DNA from: a virus
Strand: one strand, 5' to 3'
Length of the DNA stretch: 48,725 nucleotides
IMG/VR virus record: IMGVR_UViG_3300023087_000026
Location: 1 to 48,725 of that record
The position numbers were made by a program, and so were the translations under genes. The notes below the pieces were generated by a model. It did not search any database and had not been told where the DNA came from. It worked only from the letters and a program-made list of their open reading frames with translations. Below, piece after piece: positions 1-8,983 of the stretch (position 1 is the first letter of the stretch; every line of letters begins with the position of its first letter).

Positions 1-62
1 TCATGCTCACCCTGCAGTAATTCCTGTTTAAAGCTGTTACACATTGCTGTAGTAATTGCCAT
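1..62 (-). CDS. N-terminal part of a repeat-rich virion protein, cut by the window edge
   Basis: An ATG at 62-60 follows a good ribosome binding site (GAGGATA, read on the minus strand) and opens a frame that runs off the left edge. The first residues, MAITTAMCNSFKQELLQG, resemble the start of small structural proteins found between capsid and tail genes of many marine phages. If the contig is circular, the two leftover bases plus base 48,725 complete a codon and the frame continues without a stop into the repeat protein at 48,725-47,885. This would give one gene of about 300 aa. It lies just after the capsid gene in the morphogenesis block. The junction is inferred, not seen. Confidence 0.6.
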   Translation of the reverse strand, partial: MAITTAMCNSFKQELLQGEH

Positions 63-88
63 GAGTATATCCTCTTTTTAAAGTACAA

Positions 89-113
89 TGGGGCCAGCAT
101 TGAGCCAGCCCCA
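89..113 (-). terminator. Weak intrinsic terminator or attenuator after the capsid gene
   Basis: TGGGGC (89-94) can pair with GCCCCA (108-113), leaving a 13-nt loop. The hairpin lies just beyond the stop of the capsid gene on the minus strand and is followed by a short run ending in ACTTT. The poor U-tract suggests partial termination, which would lower expression of genes after the capsid gene. It could also be an RNA-stability hairpin. Confidence 0.4.
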
Positions 114-126
114 AAGTTTACAGTTA

Positions 127-1206
127 TTAAGCTAGGTTGTAACGTGCTGTTACAAGAGCTTCTGGACGTAGAATCTTACGACCATATAGGTGCATACCAC
201 GAACGATGTCTGCGAATGAATCTGGGTCACGGTATGTTTCAGTTTTGTTGATCTGCTCTGCAGTTGCAACGGCTGAATCATGACCAGCTACGATTACACC
301 GTAGTTATCGTCTTGTGCAGTTGTACCTGTAGTTGCAGGACCAGTACCGACTGATGGTAGGTTGTTAGAAACGTGTACACGGAAACCGTGGAAGTTGTTA
401 AGAACCAAACCGTTTTGTAGGCCAGACCCACCGTAGTCTGAGTTTAGAAGACGTGAATCTTCGTCACGTAGGATTTCCATCATCTCAGGTGAAATGACAA
501 CCCAACGACCTGTTGTAGGAACATTCTGACCATCCATGATACGTGCCATACGTGACAAGACCATAGCAGGTGAAGCATAAGCTGTTGGCAATGCTGTAGC
601 ACCTGGTAGACGAGCAGCAAGTGGAATTGAGTCACCTGTTGTACTAGCAGATGGTGAAGTTGTGATGTTGCCAAAGTCTGACATATCCAACTTGTTAGCT
701 GCTAGAAGTTCGTCTGAACCTGCTGTTGAGTTTGCTTTAGTACCGTTTACTGTAGTGTTAACACCATCAGCATTAGTATGTAGAGCAGACTGTGCATAAC
801 CAGATAGGTAACCAAGAACTTCTTGGTCATACTGGTCAGCTAGACGATATGCCGCACGATCAGATGCAAGACTTTGGAAATTGACGTGGCTGTGTGCCTC
901 TTCAATATCGTCCACCTTAAAGGCAAAATAGTTTGCTTGGTCTACGACTAAAGAGAAATCGTTATCTGTTAAATCTTGTGGTGCGATTGTTGTACCACGT
1001 AGGTATGCAGATACTGAAATCTCAGGTTCTTTAATGATTTTAACAGTGTCGCCCATGTTAGCGATTTCACCGAAATAGTCATTATTAGTGATAGCGTCAG
1101 TGACAGATGCTTTGCGGAATGCAAGTTGCACCTGTTTGGAATAAATTACAGGCGAGAAATTACCGTTTGGTAAGTTTGTGTAGCCTGATGCGACTCCGAA
1201 TGCCAT
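127..1206 (-). CDS. Major capsid protein
   Basis: The 359-aa product should assemble the icosahedral head shell. It is called from its position after portal and scaffold genes, its length, and its sequence character: a soluble, mixed alpha/beta protein without signal or membrane segments, with an early segment typical of phage coat proteins (AFRKASVTDAITNNDYFG) and a central ISPEMMEILRDE stretch. The start has a strong ribosome binding site (AAAGGAG) and the gene has its own sigma70-like promoter 230 bp upstream, as expected for the most abundant virion protein. The fold is probably HK97-like, as for other tailed-phage coats, but that is not visible from sequence alone. Confidence 0.85.
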   Translation of the reverse strand: MAFGVASGYTNLPNGNFSPVIYSKQVQLAFRKASVTDAITNNDYFGEIANMGDTVKIIKEPEISVSAYLRGTTIAPQDLTDNDFSLVVDQANYFAFKVDDIEEAHSHVNFQSLASDRAAYRLADQYDQEVLGYLSGYAQSALHTNADGVNTTVNGTKANSTAGSDELLAANKLDMSDFGNITTSPSASTTGDSIPLAARLPGATALPTAYASPAMVLSRMARIMDGQNVPTTGRWVVISPEMMEILRDEDSRLLNSDYGGSGLQNGLVLNNFHGFRVHVSNNLPSVGTGPATTGTTAQDDNYGVIVAGHDSAVATAEQINKTETYRDPDSFADIVRGMHLYGRKILRPEALVTARYNLA

Positions 1207-1431
1207 GATAAAACTCCTTTAGCATTTAGATTACAGATGCAAAACTTTATTACTTAGTATAGAGGCTAATCGTTTATGGGTGCATATAGATCACAAAGTG
1301 TAATGATCAGTTACAAAATGTGTTACATGGGCCATACGTATTAGGTAATCCGTAAAGTCATATTGTTTGCTAATAATAAATAGTTATTGTAGTAGTCGTA
1401 TAGAGGTACAATAGCCTATTATACATATATA

Positions 1432-1459
1432 GTTATATCATAAATAACTAATATGTCAA
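1432..1459 (-). promoter_or_regulatory. Sigma70-like promoter for the capsid gene
   Basis: On the minus strand, TTGACA (1459-1454) and TATAAC (1437-1432) are separated by 16 bp, in the 259-bp gap between scaffold and capsid genes (1207-1465). The -10 and the bases after it form CATATATAGTTATA on the plus strand (1424-1437), which is repeated exactly at 11,946-11,959 over the -10 of the DUF1127 promoter. The rest of the gap is AT-rich and shows no gene. Confidence 0.7.
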
Positions 1460-1465
1460 TACTTT

Positions 1466-2344
1466 TTATCTAGCTGAACCAGACAAATCGTAAATAAATT
1501 TGCCAGTACGAATGGCTTCCATAATATCATCAGCATATTTTTCGTACTCAGCAGCCGACATCTTTTGAACATCGGATTCTCTGATTGCTCCGTTCATCGG
1601 ATCAGAGTTAGGTTTGCTACGTTCATTACGTGTGTCTACAGAACGTGCAGCATCTTTTGATGGATTAGTCTTTTTAGTAACAATGTTACGATCAGACTTA
1701 TACAAATCAATTGCTCGTGCAGCAGAACGTGCATCTGCATCGTTTTCATATAGAGCATCTTGAACCCATTTAGGTTGTTCTTCTGCCCACTCATGAAAGT
1801 CATCACTGTCACGAATCTCACCAAAGTCTGGGTGTAGCTTCATCAACTCTGCTTCTGCTTTTTCTCGTGCAGCATTAGCTTTCATTTCGTCGATTTCTTT
1901 TACACGATCTTCAAGACCTTGTGCTTGTTCTTTTGCTTTTTTAATTGCAATAGTTTCAACAATAGCTGCTACATCAGGATACTTAGTTGCCCAAGCTTCA
2001 ATGTCTTCATCAGATTTTGGTAGTTTAATTTCGCTTTTAGTAGATTGCTCTAACTGATTTTCTAATGCTTTAATACGATCTTCGTATTCTTTTTCTTTTT
2101 GTTGTTGATGTCTACGTAAATCACCATAACGTTTTTTAAAACTTTTTTCTTCAGCATTAGCAGGTTCAGCTTCTTGTGGTTCTTGTTCTACTTGTTCTAG
2201 CTCGCCTTTTTGTTCAGCAAGTAATTGTTCTAGTTCATCTTCTTCTTTTTTAATACGATCTGCATTTGAATACTTTTTATTTGCAAATGCTACTTTCTTT
2301 GGTGCTTCAACTTCTGAAGCCATTACTTCCATATTTTCTGACAT
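1466..2344 (-). CDS. Scaffolding protein
   Basis: The product of about 292 aa is very rich in Glu, Lys and Gln, with long predicted coiled-coil stretches in the first two thirds and a basic C-terminal third. This is the usual make-up of internal scaffolds that guide capsid assembly and then leave the head. It sits directly before the capsid gene, as in T7 and P22. I place the start at the ATG at 2344 (MSENMEV), 9 nt after AAAGGA. An in-frame GTG at 2368 is less likely. No protease domain is evident. The call rests on composition and position. Confidence 0.7.
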   Translation of the reverse strand: MSENMEVMASEVEAPKKVAFANKKYSNADRIKKEEDELEQLLAEQKGELEQVEQEPQEAEPANAEEKSFKKRYGDLRRHQQQKEKEYEDRIKALENQLEQSTKSEIKLPKSDEDIEAWATKYPDVAAIVETIAIKKAKEQAQGLEDRVKEIDEMKANAAREKAEAELMKLHPDFGEIRDSDDFHEWAEEQPKWVQDALYENDADARSAARAIDLYKSDRNIVTKKTNPSKDAARSVDTRNERSKPNSDPMNGAIRESDVQKMSAAEYEKYADDIMEAIRTGKFIYDLSGSAR

Positions 2345-2428
2345 TATATGTCCTTTCACTAGGGCCACCGTAGCCTGTTGGTAGGGGGATGGGTAGCTAG
2401 TCTTATGTAGCTAGTTAATGTGTTGCTA

Positions 2429-2677
2429 CTACACAGCCATCTCAAGCTGATCTGTTTCTTGAGCAGGTTCAGGCATGAGCATTCTTTCTGTTTCGTCTGG
2501 TTGTTGTTCTGGTTGATTAAAATTAAAAGCATCTCCAACTTCAGGGCCAAGAACTTTACGAAGTACTGTTGCTTGTGGTGTGCCCTCTATTTCACGAAGA
2601 ATATTTTTTTCTTCTTCTTCTAGCATTTGATAGTTGTCAATTACTATGTCGAAGTATGTTGCTAATTCGTTTTCCAT
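2429..2677 (-). CDS. Small acidic hypothetical protein
   Basis: This 82-aa protein is acidic, helical at its N-terminus (IDNYQMLEEEEKN) and rich in Pro, Gln and Glu towards its end. Its start overlaps the stop of the upstream gene and follows GAGGATG, so the two are translationally coupled. It lies between the 718-aa structural protein and the scaffold, and a role in head assembly is only a guess. The 84 bases between it and the scaffold gene hold two ACTAGCTA repeats and no gene. Confidence 0.6.
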   Translation of the reverse strand: MENELATYFDIVIDNYQMLEEEEKNILREIEGTPQATVLRKVLGPEVGDAFNFNQPEQQPDETERMLMPEPAQETDQLEMAV

Positions 2678-4833
2678 TATACATCCTCTCTAACAAATAG
2701 TCCAGTTAAAAAGAACTGTATAGTACGTTTATAATAATTTACAGCACTTTTCCAATCTTTTTTTAGTCCACGACCATAAGACACAAAGTCTTTAAACTCT
2801 TGGTAGTGTTCTGCCGCTTTGCCTTGTTCAATTGCTTTACGTCCCGCATAACGATAGCCACGTCTAAATGCTTCACCATACCATTTACCATGATATGTAC
2901 GTTCACACCATAGTTCAGCTTTAGCTTTTTCCATTAAACTAAAACCACCATTGGCTACACCATGCGTTGCAATTACGCAACTTGCATCTGTTTTATCGGA
3001 ATCATTTGATCCTGCAGGTTCGGATTCTGTTACCTTACGAGCAGGTTTAAAAGGATTCTTATTTGCAACAGCACGACCCTCATTAATTGCTGTAGTAAGA
3101 CTGCCACCAAATTTATTTGCTTCTGCTATGTCATATTTACTTAAACCTGAAACAGGTTCGCCCTTAGCATATGCATCTAGTTTTGCGTTACGATTTGCTA
3201 TAATTGCATAGTGTTGTGCAACCGAAGAGTCTCCACTATTTACAGCATTGTCAAAAGATTGTTGTTCCCTAACCGTTAAATGCCCTGTTGCTTTAGGCAT
3301 ACTAGTGCCTTCTTTTAAATCATTACTATCTGCAACTGTGTATTTTTGTGATGTAGCACCACTACTAAATAAATCACTAGGATTGTATGTGCCTTGATAG
3401 TCTTGATAAAATTCTTTACGGCCTTCTTTAGTAAAAGTTTGTTTAAGCCCCTCTGTTACATCTTCTTTAAATGCACCAAGTGTGTCTTTTACAGAATAGT
3501 CTTTATACCAATCTTCTTCTTTATAGTTTTTATTAGCCTTAAGTAATGCTTTCTCTACTTTCTTTTGTTCATTTCGTGCGGCTAAACCGCCTAATAAACC
3601 TATGCCACCAGACATTACCCCTAAACCAGCAGAAGCCATTTGTCCTTGTTTAGTGTCAACCCACATGTTTTTTAACTGTTCATATTCTGACGAAGTATAT
3701 GATTCTTTATTTAAAAAGTCTTTACGGGCTTTACTAGCAGCAGTATTTGTATCCCTGACTAAAGACTGCATTTTAGTTTTGCTTACTATTCCACTATCAT
3801 CATCTGTGGCTTGTCGAGTAACTTGTGTTGTTTCTACTGTAGGTTCGGTTACTTCTTCTTCTGGTTCTGTGGTATCTTTGGTTATGTCTTTATACGCATC
3901 AGGATCAACTTGAGCAAATTCTTTTGCGTCTGCTTCAAACTTAGGTGCTACTTGAGGAGTAGGTGTGGGTTGATACAAAGGCGAGTACCCTGCAGTCATA
4001 GGCGGTTGTACAGGAACTATAGAACTAGGAGGCTGATATACAGGGGGATTAAACGAAGGTGGTTGATACACAGGAGGCTGTGAATAAATAGAAGGTTGAT
4101 AACCTACAATACCACTGTTTATAGTTGGCTGTACATATGTACCTTGTGCCGCATGTAATACACCGCCATGTGCTTTTTCTTTAGGCTCTTTATTATCTTC
4201 TGCTTCCATAGGTTCTGCGACAATAATAAGATCATCCACAGTAAATGGAATATCATCAGGCAGTGTAGCTTCGTCAGCATTTCCCATCTGACCCATAGCT
4301 TCCATTTTCTTTATGCCCATTTTAGCTTCTTGTCGAAGTTCCATTAGTTTTTCTAAACCATGATAACGTACAACATCAGCAGGAAAAACAAACTCTCCTT
4401 CACTTAGCATAGCAGGAATATCATCTCGTACTTCTTCTTTAGTACTGCCTGTAGGAACATCGTTTCCTGATTCCTCATCTACCATGCCACCCTCTTCTTT
4501 AAGGCCACCTTCTTCAAAAAGTTCCATTTGTTCATCCATCATGGGAGTTCCACCTTTATTAAATTCAAGAGATTCACTACGTTCTTTTGCAGCATTAATA
4601 GCGTCTTCTAATTCGTCATGCACACTAGTAGGCTCTATCAAACCTTCGTCTAACATTTCTACTAATTGATCTTCAGAGTATTGTTTACCGCCATGTATAG
4701 TAGGAATATTAATCCATTTACCTTTATACTCAAAGGTTGTAGATTTTTCAGATACCATCTCACCTTCAGGTGTTTCGTATACATCACGACCTGCTTGTGT
4801 TTGTTTACCTGTTTTCTTTCCTACTTTAGCCAT
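2677..4833 (-). CDS. Large conserved marine-phage structural protein with a Cys-containing C-terminal domain
   Basis: The 718-aa protein has three parts. An acidic N-terminal third contains the conserved stretch MLSEGEFVFPADVVRYHGLE, familiar from many marine podoviruses. A Pro/Tyr/Gln-rich linker follows near residues 235-300 (repeats of PPVYQPPS). The C-terminal domain of about 95 residues begins CVIATHGVANGG and ends RTIQFFLTGLF, and it resembles CFI-box-like domains (C-[FV]-I-A-T). A Gly-rich hydrophobic patch sits near residue 425. Its place between portal and scaffold argues for a head or vertex protein. Function is unknown. The C-terminal domain may be carried separately in other phages. 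Confidence 0.65.
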   Translation of the reverse strand: MAKVGKKTGKQTQAGRDVYETPEGEMVSEKSTTFEYKGKWINIPTIHGGKQYSEDQLVEMLDEGLIEPTSVHDELEDAINAAKERSESLEFNKGGTPMMDEQMELFEEGGLKEEGGMVDEESGNDVPTGSTKEEVRDDIPAMLSEGEFVFPADVVRYHGLEKLMELRQEAKMGIKKMEAMGQMGNADEATLPDDIPFTVDDLIIVAEPMEAEDNKEPKEKAHGGVLHAAQGTYVQPTINSGIVGYQPSIYSQPPVYQPPSFNPPVYQPPSSIVPVQPPMTAGYSPLYQPTPTPQVAPKFEADAKEFAQVDPDAYKDITKDTTEPEEEVTEPTVETTQVTRQATDDDSGIVSKTKMQSLVRDTNTAASKARKDFLNKESYTSSEYEQLKNMWVDTKQGQMASAGLGVMSGGIGLLGGLAARNEQKKVEKALLKANKNYKEEDWYKDYSVKDTLGAFKEDVTEGLKQTFTKEGRKEFYQDYQGTYNPSDLFSSGATSQKYTVADSNDLKEGTSMPKATGHLTVREQQSFDNAVNSGDSSVAQHYAIIANRNAKLDAYAKGEPVSGLSKYDIAEANKFGGSLTTAINEGRAVANKNPFKPARKVTESEPAGSNDSDKTDASCVIATHGVANGGFSLMEKAKAELWCERTYHGKWYGEAFRRGYRYAGRKAIEQGKAAEHYQEFKDFVSYGRGLKKDWKSAVNYYKRTIQFFLTGLFVREDV

Positions 4834-5047
4834 TTTTTAATACTTCATCTCGTAATAGCTTTAGCCTACGTAACTGATAAATAGCACCTTGTGCTCTGTG
4901 TATAGCAGGAACTTCATTTGTTTGCTCCATAACACGATGCTGTTGATTAATAATTGTATCTAAGTATGCTTCAAACCTAGACCATTGGGCTTGGTTGCTG
5001 ACCAGCCCCTTGAGCTTGCTGAGGTGCTCCTTGTCCTGCATTACCAC
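4826..5047 (-). CDS. Small helical protein overlapping the portal gene end
   Basis: This 73-aa, mostly helical protein (LVSNQAQWSRFEAYLDTII, then a basic QLRRLKLLRDEV tail) starts with GTG at 5047 or ATG at 5041, inside the last 71 bases of the portal gene, after AAGGA. It ends 8 bases into the next gene. Similar short proteins accompany portal genes in marine podoviruses. A role next to the portal is plausible but unproven. Confidence 0.6.
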   Translation of the reverse strand: MVMQDKEHLSKLKGLVSNQAQWSRFEAYLDTIINQQHRVMEQTNEVPAIHRAQGAIYQLRRLKLLRDEVLKNG

Positions 5048-7115
5048 TAAATCCTTGTTCTTGTGGTGTCGGTGCTTGTCCTACACCTATAGTTCCACCA
5101 CCTGCTCCTGATGTGTCCATTGGGTTTGCACCTGCAGGACCACCTTGTTGTTGCTGTTGTTCTTGCTGGAACTGTTTCATTAGCTCTGCTTGAATAGCAG
5201 CTTCATTCATATTGTTGGTAACTTTGTCGGGATCAAGATCAAGAGACTTTGCAATCTCACGAATAATGTATTGAAACTTAGCAAACGGTGCAAGTGCTGG
5301 GTTAGATGATACTTGCAAGAATTGCATAAGTCGTTGGCTACGCACTTCATTAGCCATAAGTGATTCTGTTCCACGTGCTTTAACTTCTAAGTCACCTTTG
5401 ATCTCAGGATCATAGTCAAACTGCATATTAAATCGGAATAGTCCTTCACCTAGTGGGCGAAGCAAATAGTCATCTACGTTTTTAATAACATTCTTAATAG
5501 TACCACTAGCTGCACCCATCAACATACTAATGCCACTAGCTGTACGTCCTACGCCCATGACTCCTGTTTGACCATGAGCAAAAGAAGGAAAGCCCGTTGA
5601 TTCATCAGCAAGTACACGAGCCTTGTCAAATAGTTGTAAGTTTTCACCTGCAACATTTGGAAACTTGGTGCCAAAGATAGCTTGCCCTGGGGCACCACCT
5701 TGTCTACGGAATACTTTGCCTGGGTATACTGATAGGTCTTGGCCTGGGACTAAGTTAGTTTCATCTACTTCAATTAGTAGATTACCAGACAATACAGCAT
5801 TGTCTACAGCCATACGCATAAAGCCATTCATCAGTGTTTGTGTATCATCCATATTTTCAGCGATACCAACACCAAAGAAGGAGTATGGGTTTAACTCATA
5901 GGGTGCCGCCATGTAAGGAATACGAGCAGGTTTAAACGGATTCAATACCATACGCAATAGTTTGCCGTTACAAATCCAAACGTTTGCTTGTAATTCATCT
6001 GTGTCTTGCAGTTCACGAGGAATGTCTACGTCGTGTTCTAGTAGCATTTCAACGTCTACCATGCCCCAATACTCTAGGACTTCAAAACGTTCAATGCCAT
6101 GATCTGGTGCGTAATCAGATAGATCATCTTCCCAGTATTCTTTATCATAGTTTTCGCCAAGCGAAATAGCTTCATCAATAACTTTACTACGGAAGTATGG
6201 ACGCTTCTTTAGATTGCGTAGTTGAGAACGAGAAAGTTTGTGACGTTCAATTACGTACTGTGCCTCTTCCATATTGTTAGCATCTGGGTCTGGATAAAAA
6301 TTCCAAACAGATACATGAGATACTTGGGGAATAGTTTTAAAAGTAGGCTCATACTCGCCTGTTTCATCATTCCAATTTGGGTATTCTTTGTCTACCGCAA
6401 ATGGACCTTTCATTACACCAGTGCCAAACAATGCCATTTCAAATGCAGTACTACGCAAATGTTTAGATGCAGAAGATTCATCAAGTTGGTCTTGAATTTT
6501 CTTTTGCATCTTTTTAGCTGCAATCATTGCAGGGCTAAATGTAACAGCGGTAGGTGTAGCACCTGTACCTTCTTTAACACCCTCAATAGGTTCTAGTTTA
6601 TCACGTAGTTCTGGGTTGAGTAGTTCTGCTAACGTTTTAGCCGTAGCACCTTTAGGTATTTCTCGACCATCACCTTTATAACCATAAGGAGATAGTTGCT
6701 CTGATCTTTCATCTTCTTGTAACTCTTTAGGAAGAGCAGGGTCAAAACTGACATTTTCTACAACTCCTTCAGGAAGTTCTGTTGGATCAACAGTTAGAGG
6801 AAAACTATTTTTTGCAAAAAGAACATCAACTATCTGACCATAGGCAGCTAGTGTTTTTGTTTTAGTTACTTTAATAAATACACGAGACTTTTCTGCATCG
6901 GTAAATTGTACATCAGGTCCGTATATACCCCGATAATTACGATAAGCACGAAGCCAACGCTCTTCATCTTGTCTACGATAATCTTCGGCACGACTGTATC
7001 TTTCCATAATAAATGGAATAATATTAGAAGTATTTACATCTTCTTGCGTTGAATTATCTGTGTCTTCAAGAATAACTGCGTCATCCTCAATAAATACTTC
7101 GTTATCTTCTGCCAT
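4977..7115 (-). CDS. Portal protein (head-tail connector)
   Basis: The 712-aa product should form the dodecameric ring through which DNA is packaged and ejected. Evidence is its length, its position directly after the large terminase, and features of P22-type portals: an early YSRAEDYRRQDEERWLRAYR helix, repeated charged helices, a central EVDETNLVPGQ region, and a Gln/Gly-rich flexible C-terminus (QQEQQQQQGGPAG) like the barrel tail of P22 portals. The start has ATG after AAGGAAAAG. Ten bases separate it from the terminase stop. Confidence 0.85.
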   Translation of the reverse strand: MAEDNEVFIEDDAVILEDTDNSTQEDVNTSNIIPFIMERYSRAEDYRRQDEERWLRAYRNYRGIYGPDVQFTDAEKSRVFIKVTKTKTLAAYGQIVDVLFAKNSFPLTVDPTELPEGVVENVSFDPALPKELQEDERSEQLSPYGYKGDGREIPKGATAKTLAELLNPELRDKLEPIEGVKEGTGATPTAVTFSPAMIAAKKMQKKIQDQLDESSASKHLRSTAFEMALFGTGVMKGPFAVDKEYPNWNDETGEYEPTFKTIPQVSHVSVWNFYPDPDANNMEEAQYVIERHKLSRSQLRNLKKRPYFRSKVIDEAISLGENYDKEYWEDDLSDYAPDHGIERFEVLEYWGMVDVEMLLEHDVDIPRELQDTDELQANVWICNGKLLRMVLNPFKPARIPYMAAPYELNPYSFFGVGIAENMDDTQTLMNGFMRMAVDNAVLSGNLLIEVDETNLVPGQDLSVYPGKVFRRQGGAPGQAIFGTKFPNVAGENLQLFDKARVLADESTGFPSFAHGQTGVMGVGRTASGISMLMGAASGTIKNVIKNVDDYLLRPLGEGLFRFNMQFDYDPEIKGDLEVKARGTESLMANEVRSQRLMQFLQVSSNPALAPFAKFQYIIREIAKSLDLDPDKVTNNMNEAAIQAELMKQFQQEQQQQQGGPAGANPMDTSGAGGGTIGVGQAPTPQEQGFSGNAGQGAPQQAQGAGQQPSPMV

Positions 7116-7125
7116 TTACTTTTCC

Positions 7126-8703
7126 TTAATAACCAAAGGTTGAATCTGCTACTCTCATTCCCATTGAACTAGTAGAATTCGGATCATAATCAAAAATGCT
7201 AAACCGTGGTCTTGACATTATACCATAACGTAAAGCATCGTACAAGTGATCTTCTGAGTGTGTGTCAATATCTTCTGGGTTCTTTTTATCCAATGGAATT
7301 GCAGGTAACTGCGCTACGATATTTGTACAGGTGTTAAAAAATACTAGTCTAGGGTTTTCTGTAAATTCATCTACCTGTAATCTACGGTGTATTTCGTTTT
7401 TACCTGCAACACGAGAACCTTTAGAACGATCCGATGGACGCCATCTGCACCCACGACTAATCATCTGTTCAGCAAGACTAGGGCCAGTATCACCACGCTT
7501 ATGCCAAAGAGAAGAGTCAAGAACTCCATACTTAATGTTTCCGTCTTCTGCTTCTAAGTTTAATACCATATCGGCAAGGTCTGTTGCGAGTACCTTACTG
7601 ACGTACAATTCTCTATATACGATAAGTTGTTCATCAGGCGCAACGGCAAACCACACAACAGCACTATAAGAACCATATCCATAATCACAAGCCCTAAACT
7701 TTACCCAATTGCTAGGAATATTAAATGGTTCAATTACATGCGCATTACGATCAAACTCTGTAAAGGCTGCACCTTCTTTAATATCCCAATCACCTTCTAG
7801 CAACTGCCTACGTTGTTGTTCAGGCAATGATAATAGCATTGCTTCATAATCACCTGCTTTTGCTAGATAAGGATTGTCTGAAAGACGTGCAGGTATAAAC
7901 CTACGTTTGAACAGTGGCTTTCCAGCTTTGTCGTGTCCTGCAGGATACTTGAGTTCCTCACCTGTTTCAATATCAGTTGCATTAAAAGATTTTCCTGCTG
8001 GTGCTGGGTCAATAAACATTTTCTTAACCCAATGATGCCCTCTACCTCCTGGGTTGGTAGTGGCCCTCATAAATATAGGTAAGTCGGGTGCAGTGGACCG
8101 TAGACGAGATCGCATGTAGTTCCATGCAAAAGGGGTAGCCCATTGAGTCAACTCGTCAAAGCCTATCCAGCTAAATGCTAGACCTTGGTAACGCAGAACG
8201 TCATCTTCCTTGTCTAGGTAGGACATCCACAACCTCGCACCAGAGGGCGCAGTCCACTGCATCTTTCTTTCTGACCACTTAATTCCAGGCCATATCTTAG
8301 GGTACATTTCTTGAGACTTAAATATAAGTTCCCTAAGTTCTTCTGTAGTATGACGTAGCAGCAGTCCTGAAAAACTAGGATGCCCCATATACCGTAAGGG
8401 GTCTGCTAACATTGCATACGATTTACCGCCACCAGCACTACCGCCGTACAGTACCTCACGTTCACCTGCAGCAAGAAACTCTGTCTGTGGCCCTTCATTA
8501 GGTTTAAAGATTATGTTGTGTTGTTCCTCAATCGGAATTTCATCAACTATCTTTGCGGGTTCAGGCTTCGGCTTTCTGACTACTCTCTTGGGCTTTTGCT
8601 CCAAGTCTGTTGCGTTCGATTTCTTCCGCTTTGGCGATTGCCTTTTTCGCATAGTTTGCCCATCTGCGTAGGCTTCTAGCTTTGTCTTTTCGTTGTCGTT
8701 CAT
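7126..8703 (-). CDS. terL: Terminase large subunit (packaging ATPase and nuclease)
   Basis: The 525-aa protein carries both terminase activities. The ATPase has a Walker A motif GGSAGGGKS at residues 87-95 and a Walker B with FDEL (Asp183, Glu184). The RNase H-like nuclease has acidic residues in ACDYGYG (Asp340), VLDSS, and the late HSEDHLYDALRY segment. The first 60 residues are basic and read through the end of the upstream HTH gene (a 143-base overlap), so the true start could be later, but no better start with a ribosome binding site was found. It packages DNA into the prohead through the portal encoded next. Confidence 0.93.
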   Translation of the reverse strand: MNDNEKTKLEAYADGQTMRKRQSPKRKKSNATDLEQKPKRVVRKPKPEPAKIVDEIPIEEQHNIIFKPNEGPQTEFLAAGEREVLYGGSAGGGKSYAMLADPLRYMGHPSFSGLLLRHTTEELRELIFKSQEMYPKIWPGIKWSERKMQWTAPSGARLWMSYLDKEDDVLRYQGLAFSWIGFDELTQWATPFAWNYMRSRLRSTAPDLPIFMRATTNPGGRGHHWVKKMFIDPAPAGKSFNATDIETGEELKYPAGHDKAGKPLFKRRFIPARLSDNPYLAKAGDYEAMLLSLPEQQRRQLLEGDWDIKEGAAFTEFDRNAHVIEPFNIPSNWVKFRACDYGYGSYSAVVWFAVAPDEQLIVYRELYVSKVLATDLADMVLNLEAEDGNIKYGVLDSSLWHKRGDTGPSLAEQMISRGCRWRPSDRSKGSRVAGKNEIHRRLQVDEFTENPRLVFFNTCTNIVAQLPAIPLDKKNPEDIDTHSEDHLYDALRYGIMSRPRFSIFDYDPNSTSSMGMRVADSTFGY

Positions 8704-8983
8704 TGTCCAACCGTTTTCGTAAACCTACGTGGGATATATCCCTACCTGTATTTCGTGTAAGCCAATTGGCTACCTCACGATATGAATATTGTTTAAGGTA
8801 CTTTTGTGCTTGCTCAAGCATATCAAGTTCATGCTCAATAGGCAAAAGTACATCAGGATCATCAGGGTCTACTGTGTATCCAAATGGAATGGTCCTAGAT
8901 ATACGGGGAATAGGAATCCATTCATTGTCTTCTTTTATGTCAGTTGGTTGGGGTAACTTCCACTTCTGTAGAGGTTTAGTCAT
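8561..8983 (-). CDS. Helix-turn-helix protein overlapping the terminase gene
   Basis: The 140-aa protein has a Pro-rich start, an acidic VDPDDPDVLLP segment, and a clear HTH at about residues 68-90 (YSYREVANWLTRNTGRDISHVGLRKRL), followed by a long basic helix. This resembles recombinase or small-terminase DNA-binding heads. It sits immediately before terL and overlaps it by 143 bases. It could be a second packaging DNA-recognition protein beside the TerS-like gene at 9,306, or a regulator. Confidence 0.7.
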   Translation of the reverse strand: MTKPLQKWKLPQPTDIKEDNEWIPIPRISRTIPFGYTVDPDDPDVLLPIEHELDMLEQAQKYLKQYSYREVANWLTRNTGRDISHVGLRKRLDNERQRKDKARSLRRWANYAKKAIAKAEEIERNRLGAKAQESSQKAEA

